Shown: positions 1-11,655 of the stretch, in pieces
Position numbering within the stretch: position 1 is the stretch's first letter
Layout of the letters: every line of letters starts with the position of its first letter
Source of the DNA: Albifimbria verrucaria
Taxonomy: Eukaryota; Ascomycota; Sordariomycetes; Hypocreales; Stachybotryaceae
Length of the DNA: 64,000 nt
Reading direction: 5' to 3'
Assembly: GCA_020081605.1 (NCBI GenBank)
Contig: JAHREC010000049.1
Span: 3,162,001-3,226,000, forward strand
The notes under the pieces: generated by a model
The model's database searches: none
What the model saw: the letters and a program-made list of their open reading frames with translations, nothing else
What the model was told of the DNA's origin: nothing
Position numbers and translations under genes: made by a program

Positions 1-1757
1 CTTTACCCGAACTTGCCGCACAAAAGTCCTTAAAGGAACTTCTCTTTCAGAGGATCACGTTTCAGGGAGCAAGCAAGGATTCCAGCCCTATTGTGCAGCT
101 AAGGCCCCTTTATTTTGCTCGCAGATGTGCTCCTCTGTATATGGGGAAACGCGCACACGACTTTTCTGATTAGGTAGATGAGCGAGGCTACAAGAGCACA
201 GCAGGGCTGGCTAGGATGAAGCAAGGATGCACTTTGAGCCACTTGCCCTGGCCCTTCATTTGACACACACGGCAACGCGTGCCGGCCAAGAGTGGAATGG
301 CCAAGTGGTAGTCCGCACATCTATTTTCTCGAGGGGTTGTGTGCGCGTATAGACTTGAGGAAGTGAACAGGCTACAGGATGACACATACAACGTATATTT
401 TATATGAAGAACTGGTGTTACAATAAGAACCTTTTAAAGATCGAGGTTTTTTGAGGTATTATCTTCTACAGTATTGTCATACACGTAACACTTGCGGTGT
501 CGTTACGTGTAAGAGAGCTCCGTCGTGCACGGCCTCGGAAATATCCAGATCAAGAAGCTGCATAGAAATTCGGAGCGAGCGAACATTAGAAACCTGGCTT
601 GAGGCTCTGCTTGCCAATTTGGGAACCCAACCTGGCACGGTCGATGTTGGGTGAGGCCATGTGCGTGCTCCGACTGTCCAGCCTGGCCCGTCAAGGGTGT
701 GGCACCCCGGTCTTGCAACTTACAGGGGATTTAACCTTGCACTGTAAGCATGGACACACGCATGATCCGGTAAGGCGAAACTTGATGTGCGTGGAACACG
801 TCGAAGTGTTCTACGGTTTATTCTTGGTAACTGGCTGTGTCCGAGCAGCCCCCTTGCCATCGGAAATAGAACAATGCAGGACATCTCGGAAGATTCCCAT
901 GTTTCGTTCATGCAATGACGATATCTCTGTTTGCTGTGGTTCCGTCTGTCTCTTACTCTTGTTCTCATCGAAAACCAGGGCTGTATTGACAGGCCCTTAC
1001 ATAGTAGCCAGGAGATGACACTGAATAGCTGGGTGCCTAGGCACTGCGTCGAACATCAATAGATTCCCTTCCTCGCCCCTCTAACAGGCTTTTGGGAGGA
1101 TAATACACTAAAAACACTTGAGTTGGGGACTTTATATAAATATGCCTGTGTCCTAGTTACTTTCTATGTTGTTGGCGTAGCATCGCTAGTAATTGTCCAT
1201 AACCAACCATCCTATAAACACCTACAATTTTTGCAGATTTTATTCAAGTGCTCAGGCTAGATCTATCCTCAGACTTGTCAAGATTGCATACTTTAGATGT
1301 TTCCGCATTGCATTCACCACTAGTAGAATGAAACAAAACTTTCTTAGTCCCCATCACTATCGTCCGAAGTCGGATTGGCAAGCATTCATCAGTCTCAGTG
1401 GGTGCCTTGTTGCCGTTGCTATAAAGGAGTGTTGCAAACCACCCGGATAATAATATTAACTCGAAATCCATATTACATTATTTACCAAAAGCTGCACAAT
1501 CGATCCGTGCCCACTAATAGCCGCAGTCCATATGGCATAACTAGATCAAAGTCCATGGTATTCTTTCTTCATTCCCTCCGCAGCCACTATCATTTTCTCT
1601 CATTGGGGTGATATATTGTTCTTTTGCTCAAAAATACCGTCGCAACTTCCTAGTCAACTCTTTCGACTTGCTACTACACTCCCAACCACCTCCTTAATAA
1701 TGCTAACTTAGTCTCTTCTTCAGTCGTGCAGTGGTATCATAACTTCCTCGGTGTCTC
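1..1757. other. intergenic, no gene recognised
   Basis: Several short open frames occur (the longest about 139 codons at 599-1018 on the plus strand), but none shows a recognisable motif, signal peptide or splice structure. I see no RNA gene or repeat. The right end lies just past the stop of the aspartic-protease-like gene and should hold its 3' untranslated region. Confidence 0.5.
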
Positions 1758-3670
1758 TTATGTGTGCATTCTGCCAGCATGAGACGGTTCTACATACATC
1801 TCTCGGGGCTGCCGCAGTGGTGGAAGTTCCTCGCCTTCAACCTCTGCTGTCGGCGGGTATACGTGGGAGAGCATAGGTGGGACTTGGCGGCCCAGTAGCT
1901 CTGTATTAGACGGCGTTGTCCTGTGGCTCTGCGTATCTTCCACAGGAATTGGTAGTTGCATTTGATCAATTGTTGCAACATCAGGGGAAAGTGGTGGTTT
2001 GGCCTGGTTCTGACTTTGGTTCCGACGAGCCCAGTAAGACCGCCGCCAAAACACAGCAGCGATAATCAGCAAAATACTAACGCCGACTGATACTCCGACT
2101 CCTATGCCTATCTTGAGGTCTCGAGATTTGGAGTGGCCTTCTTTGGAGTTGCAATCTGAGTTTGCCGAAAGCCTTCGGCAGCAGCATATGTGGTTGCAGT
2201 GGTGGGAACAACAGGAGCGCCAGAATGGGGAAATGAGGTCAAGGGGCGAGGCTCTTCCTGATGAGGAGCGACGGTTGCGCTCGGAATCGAGGCCGATGGA
2301 CCGTCAAAGGGCACCATCATAGGCGCAGATTCGCCGCCAGCTATATCACCGGCAGATAGTGCTTGTGCAAACGCAATCCTGCCGTTGGTAGGATCAGCTA
2401 CCATATATGAGACCCGAAGAAGCGAAGCACTAAGCCGATATGTTTCAGGAACTGTTGCGTTCAGTATGGAGAACTGGCATAGATCTTCGCCCGCCTCATT
2501 AGTGGTGTTCAATGGCGCATCGGCAAACACCAACGTGCGCATGGATACATCAATCGATGCTCCGGAGGCACCGCCAAGCATCAGTGTGAAGTTCCCGACA
2601 CTTTCTTTCATGAAGCATGGTACGCCGGCTGTACCGACATCCTCATAGGCATTAGGAACCCACTTGGCGCCCACTATCTTCCAAATGGCCTCGGCTAGAT
2701 CTTGTGGAAGCCAACTAGTGCCTGCATTCAGATTTAATCGTACGAGGGTAGATGCGATAGTAATTGAGTCCTTGCCAGAGGGGCTTTGAGCCGTGATGGA
2801 TGTTAGTTTCACATAAGAGCCCAATATTCCATCAAAGTATAGGGCGATACTTGTTAGCGGGCCTCTATACTTGGATGTATCAACGGCGCTGAGAGCAAGT
2901 TGACCTCTAGGGTCTCCTGTAGATAGAGAATGTTGTTAGATGAGAACGAGTGAGCCGAGCATTAGTGCTTAGGGCATTCACATACCTTCTGGGTTGTACC
3001 AGAGACTGTAAGCAGGCGTGGCTATTATGTTTTCTTTTGCGAGCACTAGTAGGATCGAGCGATCCCATAGGAAGTTTGTTGATTCCTTACAGCTTGGTTC
3101 ATCGGACGCGGACCAAGGTCCCACGGGAGCACCGAGTCCAAGGCTCCTGTCTTGTCGGGCGGATCCATCGGAGAAAGAGAAAAGTTTGTCAGGCTGGTAG
3201 AATAGCCTCCAATGTTTACATCATCGTAAAAGTACCCTGTTATTCCACATGTCATGGTGGTCCTGCCGTTCCTCCCCGTGCCATTGTGAAAGGTGTCAGA
3301 CTCATTGCTATGAACTGCAAAAGCAGTCTGTCAGGCATATTGGTTTCAACGAGAGAGTTATGTATCGGTTGCAATAAGAAAAATAGCACTAACAGTACCG
3401 GGTAGGGCATAGAGGCTTTTCACATGGCTCTACCTGGAGGAATGTAGTCATGTCGGTAGCGAGTGTCAAATTGAGGGATTGAGGCGGACTGCCGAACTGT
3501 ACACTAATTAAGTAACCTCCATGTTTGGGGTCCCAGAAGATAGGATGCCACTCTGGAGAAACGACCTGGCGACTCGAAATGTGTCTGGAACCAGCTGAGG
3601 CAAGGCTGGTCAATAGAACAAGGCATAGTGCGATAGCGTTACCGCCAAGCCGTCTCGGTGAGGCTCTCAT
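1758..3670 (-). CDS. aspartic-protease-like (A1 fold) membrane protein, degenerate active site
   Basis: A secretory-pathway protein of about 600 aa, read right to left. It starts at ATG 3670 with a signal peptide (hydrophobic stretch IALCLVLLTSLASA). An A1-type N-lobe follows (GGYLISVQFGSPPQ), then a middle part with SDTFHNGT, a C-lobe, a serine/proline-rich stalk and one C-terminal membrane helix (IGIGVGVSVGVSILLIIAAVF) before a basic, proline-rich tail ending at 1758. Two introns are visible: one starts just after CPTR near 3398, the other is 2985-2917 (GTATGT...CTACAG). Both catalytic motifs are altered: the first reads A-T-D-M-T instead of DTG, the second L-N-A-G-T with Asn for the catalytic Asp. 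It is probably a non-proteolytic surface protein. One base appears missing in the A-run at 3075-3077, and one near 2125 before the membrane helix. Family assignment is fairly sure; lack of activity is inferred. Confidence 0.75.
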
Positions 3671-4300
3671 GGTCTCTACACTAAGGTTTCTGACATGGTA
3701 TAAAACCAGATTAGTCTCGGTCTTGAAGATAGGACAAGACAGGATGTTGGCTAAAGGCTGGCTATGCTCTAATTAATCAGCTTGATGTATCTATCATACG
3801 TATATATATCCCTTTCATCTTTTATCTTTTAACAGTCTCAACCCTCATTCCCAACCTGTAAAGCCTGTATTAGGTAGCATTATACTGATAGGCTGACGTC
3901 ACTGGCTATTCGGATAGTATTGTGAAGTCCTATTCGTGGCCTCGTCAAGGTGTGCCGCCTGAATTGGCGTCTGTAGGTATCTCGTAGATGGCTATAAAGG
4001 TATAGACGTCACGTTTCGACCGCTAAACCTTTCGAGTCGGTACTTTGATGTAAAGGGTACCTGGCTAAGGCTCGATTGGGCCAAGTGCCCGCCTGTACAT
4101 CCAACCGTAAATCCATTTGCTCCACCTGCATCGCGCCTTGTACATACAATAAAATAAAGTACTGTAAGTACAGTACAGTACATAAAACCAATGCCATTTG
4201 TTGCAACTTTCCATGCAAGCCAATGTACATTGTCCAGCCGACAGAGACAACCCTACACGCCAAGACAATTATGAAACCGCCAAAGGAAATAGACATCAAC
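3671..4300. other. intergenic, no gene recognised
   Basis: This is the promoter side of the aspartic-protease-like gene and the 3' side of the phosphorylase fragment. A small GTA/CAGTA-rich patch lies at 4157-4181. Nothing coding was recognised. Confidence 0.5.
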
Positions 4301-4952
4301 CTACTCATCCCAAAACTCAAGAATAGCTCGAACAGTCGCTGCCGCAGTAGTGGCCGCGTATCGCTGGAAGTCTTTCATCTTGTGGCTGTCGGCGTAGTCA
4401 CACGCGCTCTTGACCACAATGCAGGGGCACACATCCCACACCCCAGCGCTCTCCATCTCCACCGCCTTGATGTTCAGCCTCTGCAGGAGCTGGTCTCGCG
4501 CTTTTGCAGACCTGATGACCTGGTTGCCGGATCCGAATAAACCAAAATGTATGGCATGTTCTGGCTCTCCGTAGGCAAGCCGGCCTCGCTCAATTGTGGC
4601 TCCATTGCAAATATCCAAACACTTCTTACTGTCGTCTGCGTGGGTGTGCGTAGGCACGTACAGCTTGTCATGTTGCGTGCCTGGATACACCGCACTTGGA
4701 TGACCTCTTCTCCGCAGTTCTTTGACAAGGCTGACGGCTCGCTGCCGGATTCTCTCGCAGTTCTCGTCGGTTTGCAGCCAGCTGATTTTTAGAAGCAACC
4801 TCAACACTCGACCTCCCCAGCATATCCATTATGCGACTCGTGGTAGTAAAGCCATCTTCGTAATATGTGCCGAAATCAGTCTGAGCAACGGCGGTACCAA
4901 TGATAGCATCGCCAAGGATGGGATCGTCGTCAGGGTCGTTGGTGGGTACTGC
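4301..4952 (-). pseudogene. 5'-truncated nucleoside phosphorylase (PNP_UDP superfamily) domain fragment
   Basis: The C-terminal two thirds of a purine/uridine phosphorylase-type domain of the kind fungi place at the N-terminus of NLR-like proteins. From right to left: GDAIIGTAVAQTDFG (about 4918-4870), a central helix region with TQHDKLY, then FGLFGSGNQVIRS, the nucleoside-binding VEMESAGVWD and the closing KSACDYADSHK, which are strong family signatures. The first roughly 100 residues, which carry the phosphate-binding loop in intact relatives, are absent: upstream is a stop, then the 3' end of the Fic gene only about 30 bases away. An indel near 4812 separates the two reading frames. A stand-alone active enzyme is unlikely. 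It could be the remnant of a larger STAND gene. Confidence 0.7.
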
Positions 4953-4978
4953 ACTCGAGCGAATGCATAACTCCTAGG

Positions 4979-6350
4979 TCAAGATATGTATACATTGCCT
5001 GATAGTAAAAGAGAGAGTAATATTATAATTTTATATATCGAGAGCAATTCTCTGTACACCAGACAAGATGGCAATATGGCTATTCTACAAGAAGAACAAA
5101 GAAAGAAAATGTAAACGAAAAAAAAAGGAAGAAAGCTAGATACATAAGCTCCGAGGAGCTCAAGCTCCATCTTCCGTTCGCTGCCGCCAGAAAAACTGTC
5201 CAGCTCGTCCAGCTGTGTCGAGAGAACTGTCAAGACAAACTCTCGGGGATCGCCGTTGCATGCACCATCAATCATTCGAATATAGTCCTTGCGGTCGAGG
5301 TCCTGCATAACAACGGGCAAGTAACCTTGACGAACCATGTAGTCGTGCATTATCATTCGACTGACCCGGCCATTTCCATCTGGGAAAGGATGAATGTGGA
5401 CGAAGTACGCCGTCATTTGACATGCGAGGAGAAGCGGGTGGATTTCCTTGCTACGATGCTGCGAATCGCGCCAACTGAAGAATCGATTGACACAAGCCGG
5501 AACTTCCTGGGATACGGAAAGATTTGAAGTGGATTGCTTTTGACTGCGATGGGCACCTTGCGATATCCTCCAAGAGGAACGCTTCCACCCCAGGACATTG
5601 TATACAGACCCTCGGACTCAGTACCTTTGATAGTCATTGCCGCCAGTTGTCTTACATCGGCTTCATTTATTCCGGACGTCCCTAGTCGAGCAGCAGCTGT
5701 TTCGGCAATCCATTGAGATGCGACAATGTGATTCTTTAGCTCGTTCACAACGGACTTATCCGCATTGGATCCGAGCTGCGGAAGAGCAAGATGGTTAAGG
5801 TCTTCAGCAGCAGCAGAAGCAATGTCAATATGATCGAAGAGCTTCTTGGTGAGGAGTTCGAGAATAGCAATAGTATCTCCGATCTTCAGAGGGTTGTCCT
5901 CGATTGACACGGATTGGTGTGCATACTCAGCCACCAAGGTCTTGGCAAGTTCGGGAACCTTGGGCTTCATAAGATCCCTAAGCCTGTCGATCTTTGCTAG
6001 CATATCCTTATGCTCCTGTATTCAGAGTAATCAGTATACAGAGCGCGGTACAGTGATAATTTACATACCTGCTGAAGAATCTTATAGCCAAGACGTTGGC
6101 TATTGTAGGGTTGGAAATATTCTTCCCAAACCCTGCCAGATTGGGCCAGCTTCTCGTATTCTGGAGAACCCTCGTCGAGCGAGGCAAACGGCTTGTAGAT
6201 TTTGCGAAGGAGCGCATCTCGAGCTTCCTTGGAGCGTCGAATTTCTTTGGATGCGGATGAAAACAGCCTTTTTGAGACTGGAGACGGTGCGTGTCCGCGC
6301 AGGCCACATGCTCCGTTGAAAGCCTTAAGCATCTTGAGACTGATAATCAT
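4979..6350 (-). CDS. Fic-domain protein (putative AMP/NMP transferase)
   Basis: Fic enzymes transfer AMP or another nucleotide part onto hydroxyl side chains of target proteins. Exon 1 is 6350-6069 and begins with a basic, Ser/Ala-rich leader that could target mitochondria. An intron at 6068-6016 (GTATGT...TACAG) follows. Exon 2 holds an inhibitory-helix-like motif (SVSIEDNPL, compare SxxxEG/N), then the catalytic loop HPFPDGNGRVSR, the canonical HPFxDGNGRxxR with its catalytic His, near 5390-5355. Between them the reading frame breaks at 5509-5511 (three G on the plus strand where four are needed); past that point the other frame gives a normal Fic core (EVPACVNRFFSWRD). The last 50 or so residues are unusually hydrophobic and may be read-through past a lost stop. 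It is tail-to-head with the truncated phosphorylase fragment. Confidence 0.82.
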
Positions 6351-7044
6351 CTATCAAAATGATTTATTGGCGGAGAGGCGATGTGATGTGGAGAAGCAAC
6401 CTGAAACCGAGCTTTGCCCAAATGGAAATGTGTCGGGGTTGAGGAGCAAAACAAAGCGTGGCTAGAAGGTGTGGGTTCGTAGGGTAAGCTGAATGGCCGG
6501 CCGTGTTAGTGATTTCACGTGACCTGCTCAAATTCATCAAGGCTGTGCTCAGTTCCCGTTTACTCTTGCCTCAGGACATGCAGCTGCCCAGCCGAGCCAC
6601 AGGCAGAGCCGCCATGTCACGTCAGGGCAGGTTCTGCCACGCAACCCCTCTCCGTCGTGTGGGCAGTTCAGCGCTTGGTGGTGACCCTTTTTTGTAAAAC
6701 GCCGACGACGGCAGTCCTAGATTCTCCCAGTACAGCTTATGCTTGGGTTATGCCTGTCAGCCTTCAGAATTGGCCACATCAACTGTTACAACTAATGGTG
6801 TGTTATCCTACGGCTTGTATTTACTTGCCTCGTAATGGCCGCCAGAGGTGGAGCAACTCCGTATTCCAAATCAGTTGTATAATCGGCTGCATCATCTTCA
6901 GCACACCACAAGTCAGCGTAGCAACAGAACAGTTTTGAACAAGAATATCACCCAGGCGTGTTTCTATTTTCCCACCGTTCCACACCCATCGCAACAATGC
7001 AATTACATATATATGCTCGCTACAGCACCCATCTATATAAGCGA
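6351..7044. other. intergenic between Fic and YPP1-like genes
   Basis: This is the 5' side of the Fic gene and the 3' side of the YPP1-like gene. Open frames here (for example 6519-6938 plus) have no recognisable content. No RNA gene or repeat was seen. Confidence 0.5.
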
Positions 7045-10000
7045 CTAAATCACATAACGACCGCCAGCAAGACAGCGCCAGTCACGCAAGCCCGTTGCTT
7101 CCTCCAGCTCGACGCACCACCACAGCACCTCCTTTGCTTTGTCGAGCTGCCCAGACTCCTCGTGGGCACGGGCGAGGGCGAACCATGCTTCCGAGTAGTT
7201 CCACCCGCTGCCGAGACGGGTGAGGCCCGACAGCAGCGCATAGGCGCGATCCCGGGCGGCGAGGCGGTCGATCAAGGACAATGAAGTGGCCTTATACGGC
7301 GCTGGGAGTTGATCGTCCGTATCATTAGTTTCAGTGATGGCTGAGACGCCGGTTGTCGTCTTTGTAGCTGCCTGGAGTTTGGAGGGCCAAGACCAAGGGG
7401 ATGCATGGGAAGATGCTTCGCAGTGTCCTTCTTTGTCTTCTCCGAGGGTTCGTCGCTAACAGACGATGGCCATGAGTCGTGAAGATGTAAGAGGGGAGAA
7501 CAAGCGGCGGAAGGAGTTCCTCGCTGTAGATATCGAGGAGAATATTGGAAAGACCGACGGTAGCAGCCGGATGATTGGGGCAGTGTGTCAAAGCGGCCTC
7601 GAATTCGGACCTTGCAATGTAGGGTGCCGACTTGGCTTGGGAGAGAAGTCCCGTCTGTGAGATGTTAGTGGCCGGGCGCTTTCATCCAGCGCGAGTTAAC
7701 TTACCTCCGTAAAGACGTCACCCCACAAGTCGTCGACACTCTTCTCCTCTGCCCATGTGGCGCCCTTGATGCTTCCGCTGGCCCCGAGGGCTCCCTAGTT
7801 GCTTCGGAATCCAGGTTCTGCACAAGTTTTTGTGCTTCGCCGATAGCACCTCTGCAGTCATCATACATACCAGCGCGGCGATAGAAACCAGCTATAACCA
7901 GCCAGACCTTAATCAGAATGGCTGTCCTTTGCGACTTTTCCTTGTCTTTGGGGAATTGAATAAGCGGCAGGAGATTGGTGGATGCATAGATTCCTTCGAT
8001 GGCCGGCTCTGATTGGTCTGTCGCTTTCGAGTTCATCGAGACCTGCGATTTCAAAGACCGGAGCGTTTTGCTTCTAGTAAAGGCCGACGATATAGGCGGA
8101 GGCATACGGCTCGAGTTTGTAAAGAAGTCGTTTTGATCGCGCTCCCCGAGGGGTGAAGAACTGCTCGCCGTCTACAACGGTAGCCTTGTGTGACGCTTCT
8201 CCCGCGCTTGAAGATCTTTGCCTGCTGTGGCTACGGTTCTTCTTCTTCAAGCTATTCCTTCTTCCGGACTCACTCCTCTGCCTGTGCACCGAGGTGCCGC
8301 GTTGGTACCTTGGGTGGTTCGCCATGGCACCGTTATCCTCCGTGACTTGGATAGTGGGCGCGGTGCTCGCTACAGTCTGTGCAGTCGCAGGTCTTGACGG
8401 CTCAATAGATCCCAGATCGCTGACTTGAGCGCCGCTCGGTTCTCTCGTTGCGGCCCGCGGCTGTCGTCCGAAGATGCTGCCCCTTATGCTCTTATGCGTC
8501 GCGGCAGTCTTTGGTGGTTCGGTGGCTTTCGGTAGGTTAAGCGCCGACTGTGTAGGCTGGCTGCCGAAGAGACGCGAATAGAGCGTGAGCAGTTCAAAAC
8601 TGGCGTTCACGGCGACCTCTGGCCCCTCAAGCAGCTCAACTAAAGCGAGCTGCGTCATCTTCACCTCCAAAATGCTCTCCTTTTCGGCGTCGTCCATGTC
8701 ATCTACCAAGCCTTTCTGGGCTTGTGTGGAGTTGGCTGCCTTTTCGGCGTCGTTGAGATGTTCGCTTCGGAAAGTCGAATCTCCGGTGCCAAATAGAACA
8801 GAAGGGTCATTAAACTGTTCCAGGGCGCCCTCGCATGCTCTGGCAGCCATCACATAGTCCTGTCTGGCGCTCAGCAACAGAGCCAAAGGTTCCATACAGG
8901 TATCAGCGACCTCTCCCGCCAATACGCTCCATACAAAACATTATTCTCCTCGTCTGGGCCCCGGCTGGAAATCAAGGCAGCTTTGATTAGGTCGATAGCT
9001 GCTGTGAGCTCCCTTCTCTCCGCCAGAAGCAAACCCAGAGTGAAGAAGCTCCTAATATCTTTCGAGCGACCGAGTTCTGCTGATAGAGATCGCCGCAAGC
9101 ATCGGACCGCCTTCGATTGTATTTCAGTCCTCGAAGTAGCCTCATGTGTCACCCGCGACCAATGAGCGTGGGCCAAGCCAATGGCCTGCCATGCCAAAGC
9201 CACGATTTGAGGCGGAACTGGCGGGTGCAGCATCTGAATCTTCTCCTTCTCTTCTGCTGTCGTTGCAGCGCCAGTATCCGAGGGTTTTAGCTGTGGGAGT
9301 TTGGCAAGCCAATCCTCAAGCTCAGCCCCCAATTGGTGTGCCTTTTCAGCAGCCTGCTGGTTGCCGTAGCGGCATAGAGCCATAATGGCCTGCGAAATGG
9401 TTTCCAAAACGATGCCATCCTCATCTAAACTTTCATCGGGCTTGCCTGTCTTATCGACTCGAGCCTTGACCTTCTTAACGATGTCCATATATGAATCGAA
9501 TGCCCTGAAAGCTAGATCGAATTCGGCCACGGAGAGATGTAGGAGGAATAGGAAGCGGAGGATCGCAGGGAGTGATACGTCTTGGTAGCAGCACTGTAGA
9601 GCGTGTCGAGGACACCTCGGCTGAGACTGCTTCGACCTCCCTGTCCGAGATCCTGTTCTTGCCACCCACGGCCACACATAATGGCCCAGTTCTTCACCAC
9701 TCGCTTGACAAAGGCCTCAACCTCTGGTCGGCCCTCCTCGGCGCGAGGGAAGGTGGTCTCGCTCAGCAGAAGTGCTTGATAAGAAGCCTCGGCACTTTTG
9801 AGCTCCACTCGTAGCTGGTTTCGAGCCGACAGGTCATTTGTGATCTTGTTCACATAGCCAGTAGGAATGGGCAGGTCTTCTTCCAGAATTTGAGACAATG
9901 CCAGGTAGTAGTTTTCCCACACTTTCCTCCTAGGAATTGAGCCCTTGAACCCATAGCCTCCGGTGACAGATGACGATACTGTTTCCCAGTACTTGGCCCA

Positions 10001-10805
10001 CGCACGGTAGCAGCTGAGAGCGTTGGCGTCTTGCAAAGAGACGTCTCCGTCCTCGAGTGCAACATCCCAGAGAACGCAGAACTCCGTCATGTAAAGCTCC
10101 GACCAGTAACGCAACTGGCTGCTCAATCGAGAGCCAGACCACACGCTGGAAATCAACGGCAAGCCGGCCTGGAAGGTTGCCAGAGCCTGCGTGCGCTCGT
10201 GGTTTCGTGTCAAGCTGTCGGCTCGAAGGTATGTCGCTTTCAAGGCAGAAATGGTCGTCCATTGTAGGGTCACGCTGGCGGCATCGAACTGTGATTCCTC
10301 TTGTTTGGGAAGACGGGACAGGGCCTGGCTGTACTCGGCAAAGACCCAATGAAGCCAGCCCACGCAGACCTGGGCCTGGAATCGGTCCTCTTCGTGATTT
10401 TCCTCGTTATCGATAGCCTCGAGCAGCTTCACGATCTTGCTCGATAGCTCTCCTTGCTGCGAAGCCTCGACGGTGGGTGGTTGCATGGCAACAGCCCCGC
10501 CATGTGTTGTCGCAGCTTTTGTGATTTGGGTAATGGCACATTCGGTCTCGGCAGCCAGCGTCAGGCCTGGCAAGGCAATCAGTCAGCGGTTGAGGTAGCT
10601 CGGGGAATTGGAGGAGATGCGACTCACAAGCTCTGTCTGGAGCATGCTTCCGAACCTTGCGTACCAGCTCTGGCACGTCGGCCCAGTTGCCCTCGCAGCG
10701 GGCCTGGTCGAGGCGCTCGATGTATTGCGCGGCCTTGGTCTAGAGGAGAGGCAAGAGGTTAGCGCATGGTAATTCCGATGGATACAGAGGAGGACTCACA
10801 GTCAT
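7045..10805 (-). CDS. ypp1: YPP1/TTC7-like TPR protein (filamentation protein Rhf1-type)
   Basis: A tetratricopeptide protein of about 1,180 aa. Relatives scaffold the Stt4 phosphatidylinositol 4-kinase at the plasma membrane together with Efr3. The start is a two-codon exon, ATG at 10805-10803 (ATGACT). Introns are 10799-10740 and 10627-10567, and a third runs from about 7705 to 7656 (GTAAGT...CACAG). The N-terminus carries PELVRKVRKHAPDRAC, and helical TPR-like repeats run throughout. The conserved C-terminal block is LAARDRAYALLSGLTRLGSG, followed by SEAWFALARAHEESGQ and VLWWCVELEEATG. The frame changes near 9568, 8885, 8138, 7782 and again between about 7490 and 7290. The first four are each explained by one missing base, three of them in short runs of one base. 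It is divergent from RIX1, sharing an 850-bp promoter region. Identity is confident; the exact protein sequence is not. Confidence 0.85.
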
Positions 10806-11655
10806 ACTTGCGGCCGGCGAAGGATAGGTCGTCGTTGGGTCAGCCACGGACAAGCTCCAAATGCATGGCGAAGAATGCTGCAGGAAAGGGGTCTGGGATG
10901 CCTCGCGGGGCAATGCGACCAGAGGTGACTGCGGGCGTCAGCCTGGGGTCTGCAGGACGACGGTGAAGGCGAGTGCAAGGGCGCGCCAGCCAACCTGACC
11001 TGGGTGCCGACGATGGGGTTGCTAAGGACAATTCGTCCCCTTGATGGATGGAGTTCACGAAGCTGGTGCAACCGACTAACGTAACGTACGTCAGGTCGGA
11101 ACGGTAAGGTACATTTCGGTTTTGTGGTTGCACGGGGTACATGTACTTTCTGTGCCCGCTATTTGTCCCGCAACCCCAAGGTCCAGATACTCCCTCACCA
11201 CCTACCACGAGCACATGTTTGGTCCCTGAGCTAACAGGCCAATGGGGAATCTTCAGTCTGCCACGACCGGGGTGCGGGAGGGACCCAGTAAATCCATCCA
11301 CCTTTAGCACTTGAAGGTAGATAGTGATAGTGCAGGTTTGCGATAGGACCAGCAGAAGGAAAAAAAAAAAAAAAGTTCCCAAGCTGATGGGTTGAAGGCG
11401 TTTGCATTTTCAGGATATACCATTCTTACTCTTATCCTTGGCTCTTACAACCAGCTGCATGGCCAATCAGACTATTCTGGTTGTTTAAAGTCAATCCATC
11501 TATACTAGTGGATTGAGCCAATTGGATATTCCCGTCTTTGGCCAAGTTGGAAAAAAATATAAAGTCCACACATCTCACATCGCAACTTATACAAAGACCC
11601 AAGGATCTGATATAGGCACCCATCAGCACCTCTCGGATCTTACCAAGCCTCTCAG
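10806..11655. promoter_or_regulatory. shared divergent promoter region of ypp1 and rix1
   Basis: An 850-bp spacer between two genes pointing away from each other. It contains a run of 15 A at 11360-11374, the kind of poly(dA:dT) tract that keeps fungal promoters free of nucleosomes. No gene was recognised. The open frames seen here are low-complexity by-products. Confidence 0.5.

Noticed and set aside
11360..11374. Poly(A) run considered as a retroposon tail
   Set aside because: No target-site duplication or element body is next to it, and it sits in a divergent promoter where poly(dA:dT) is expected.
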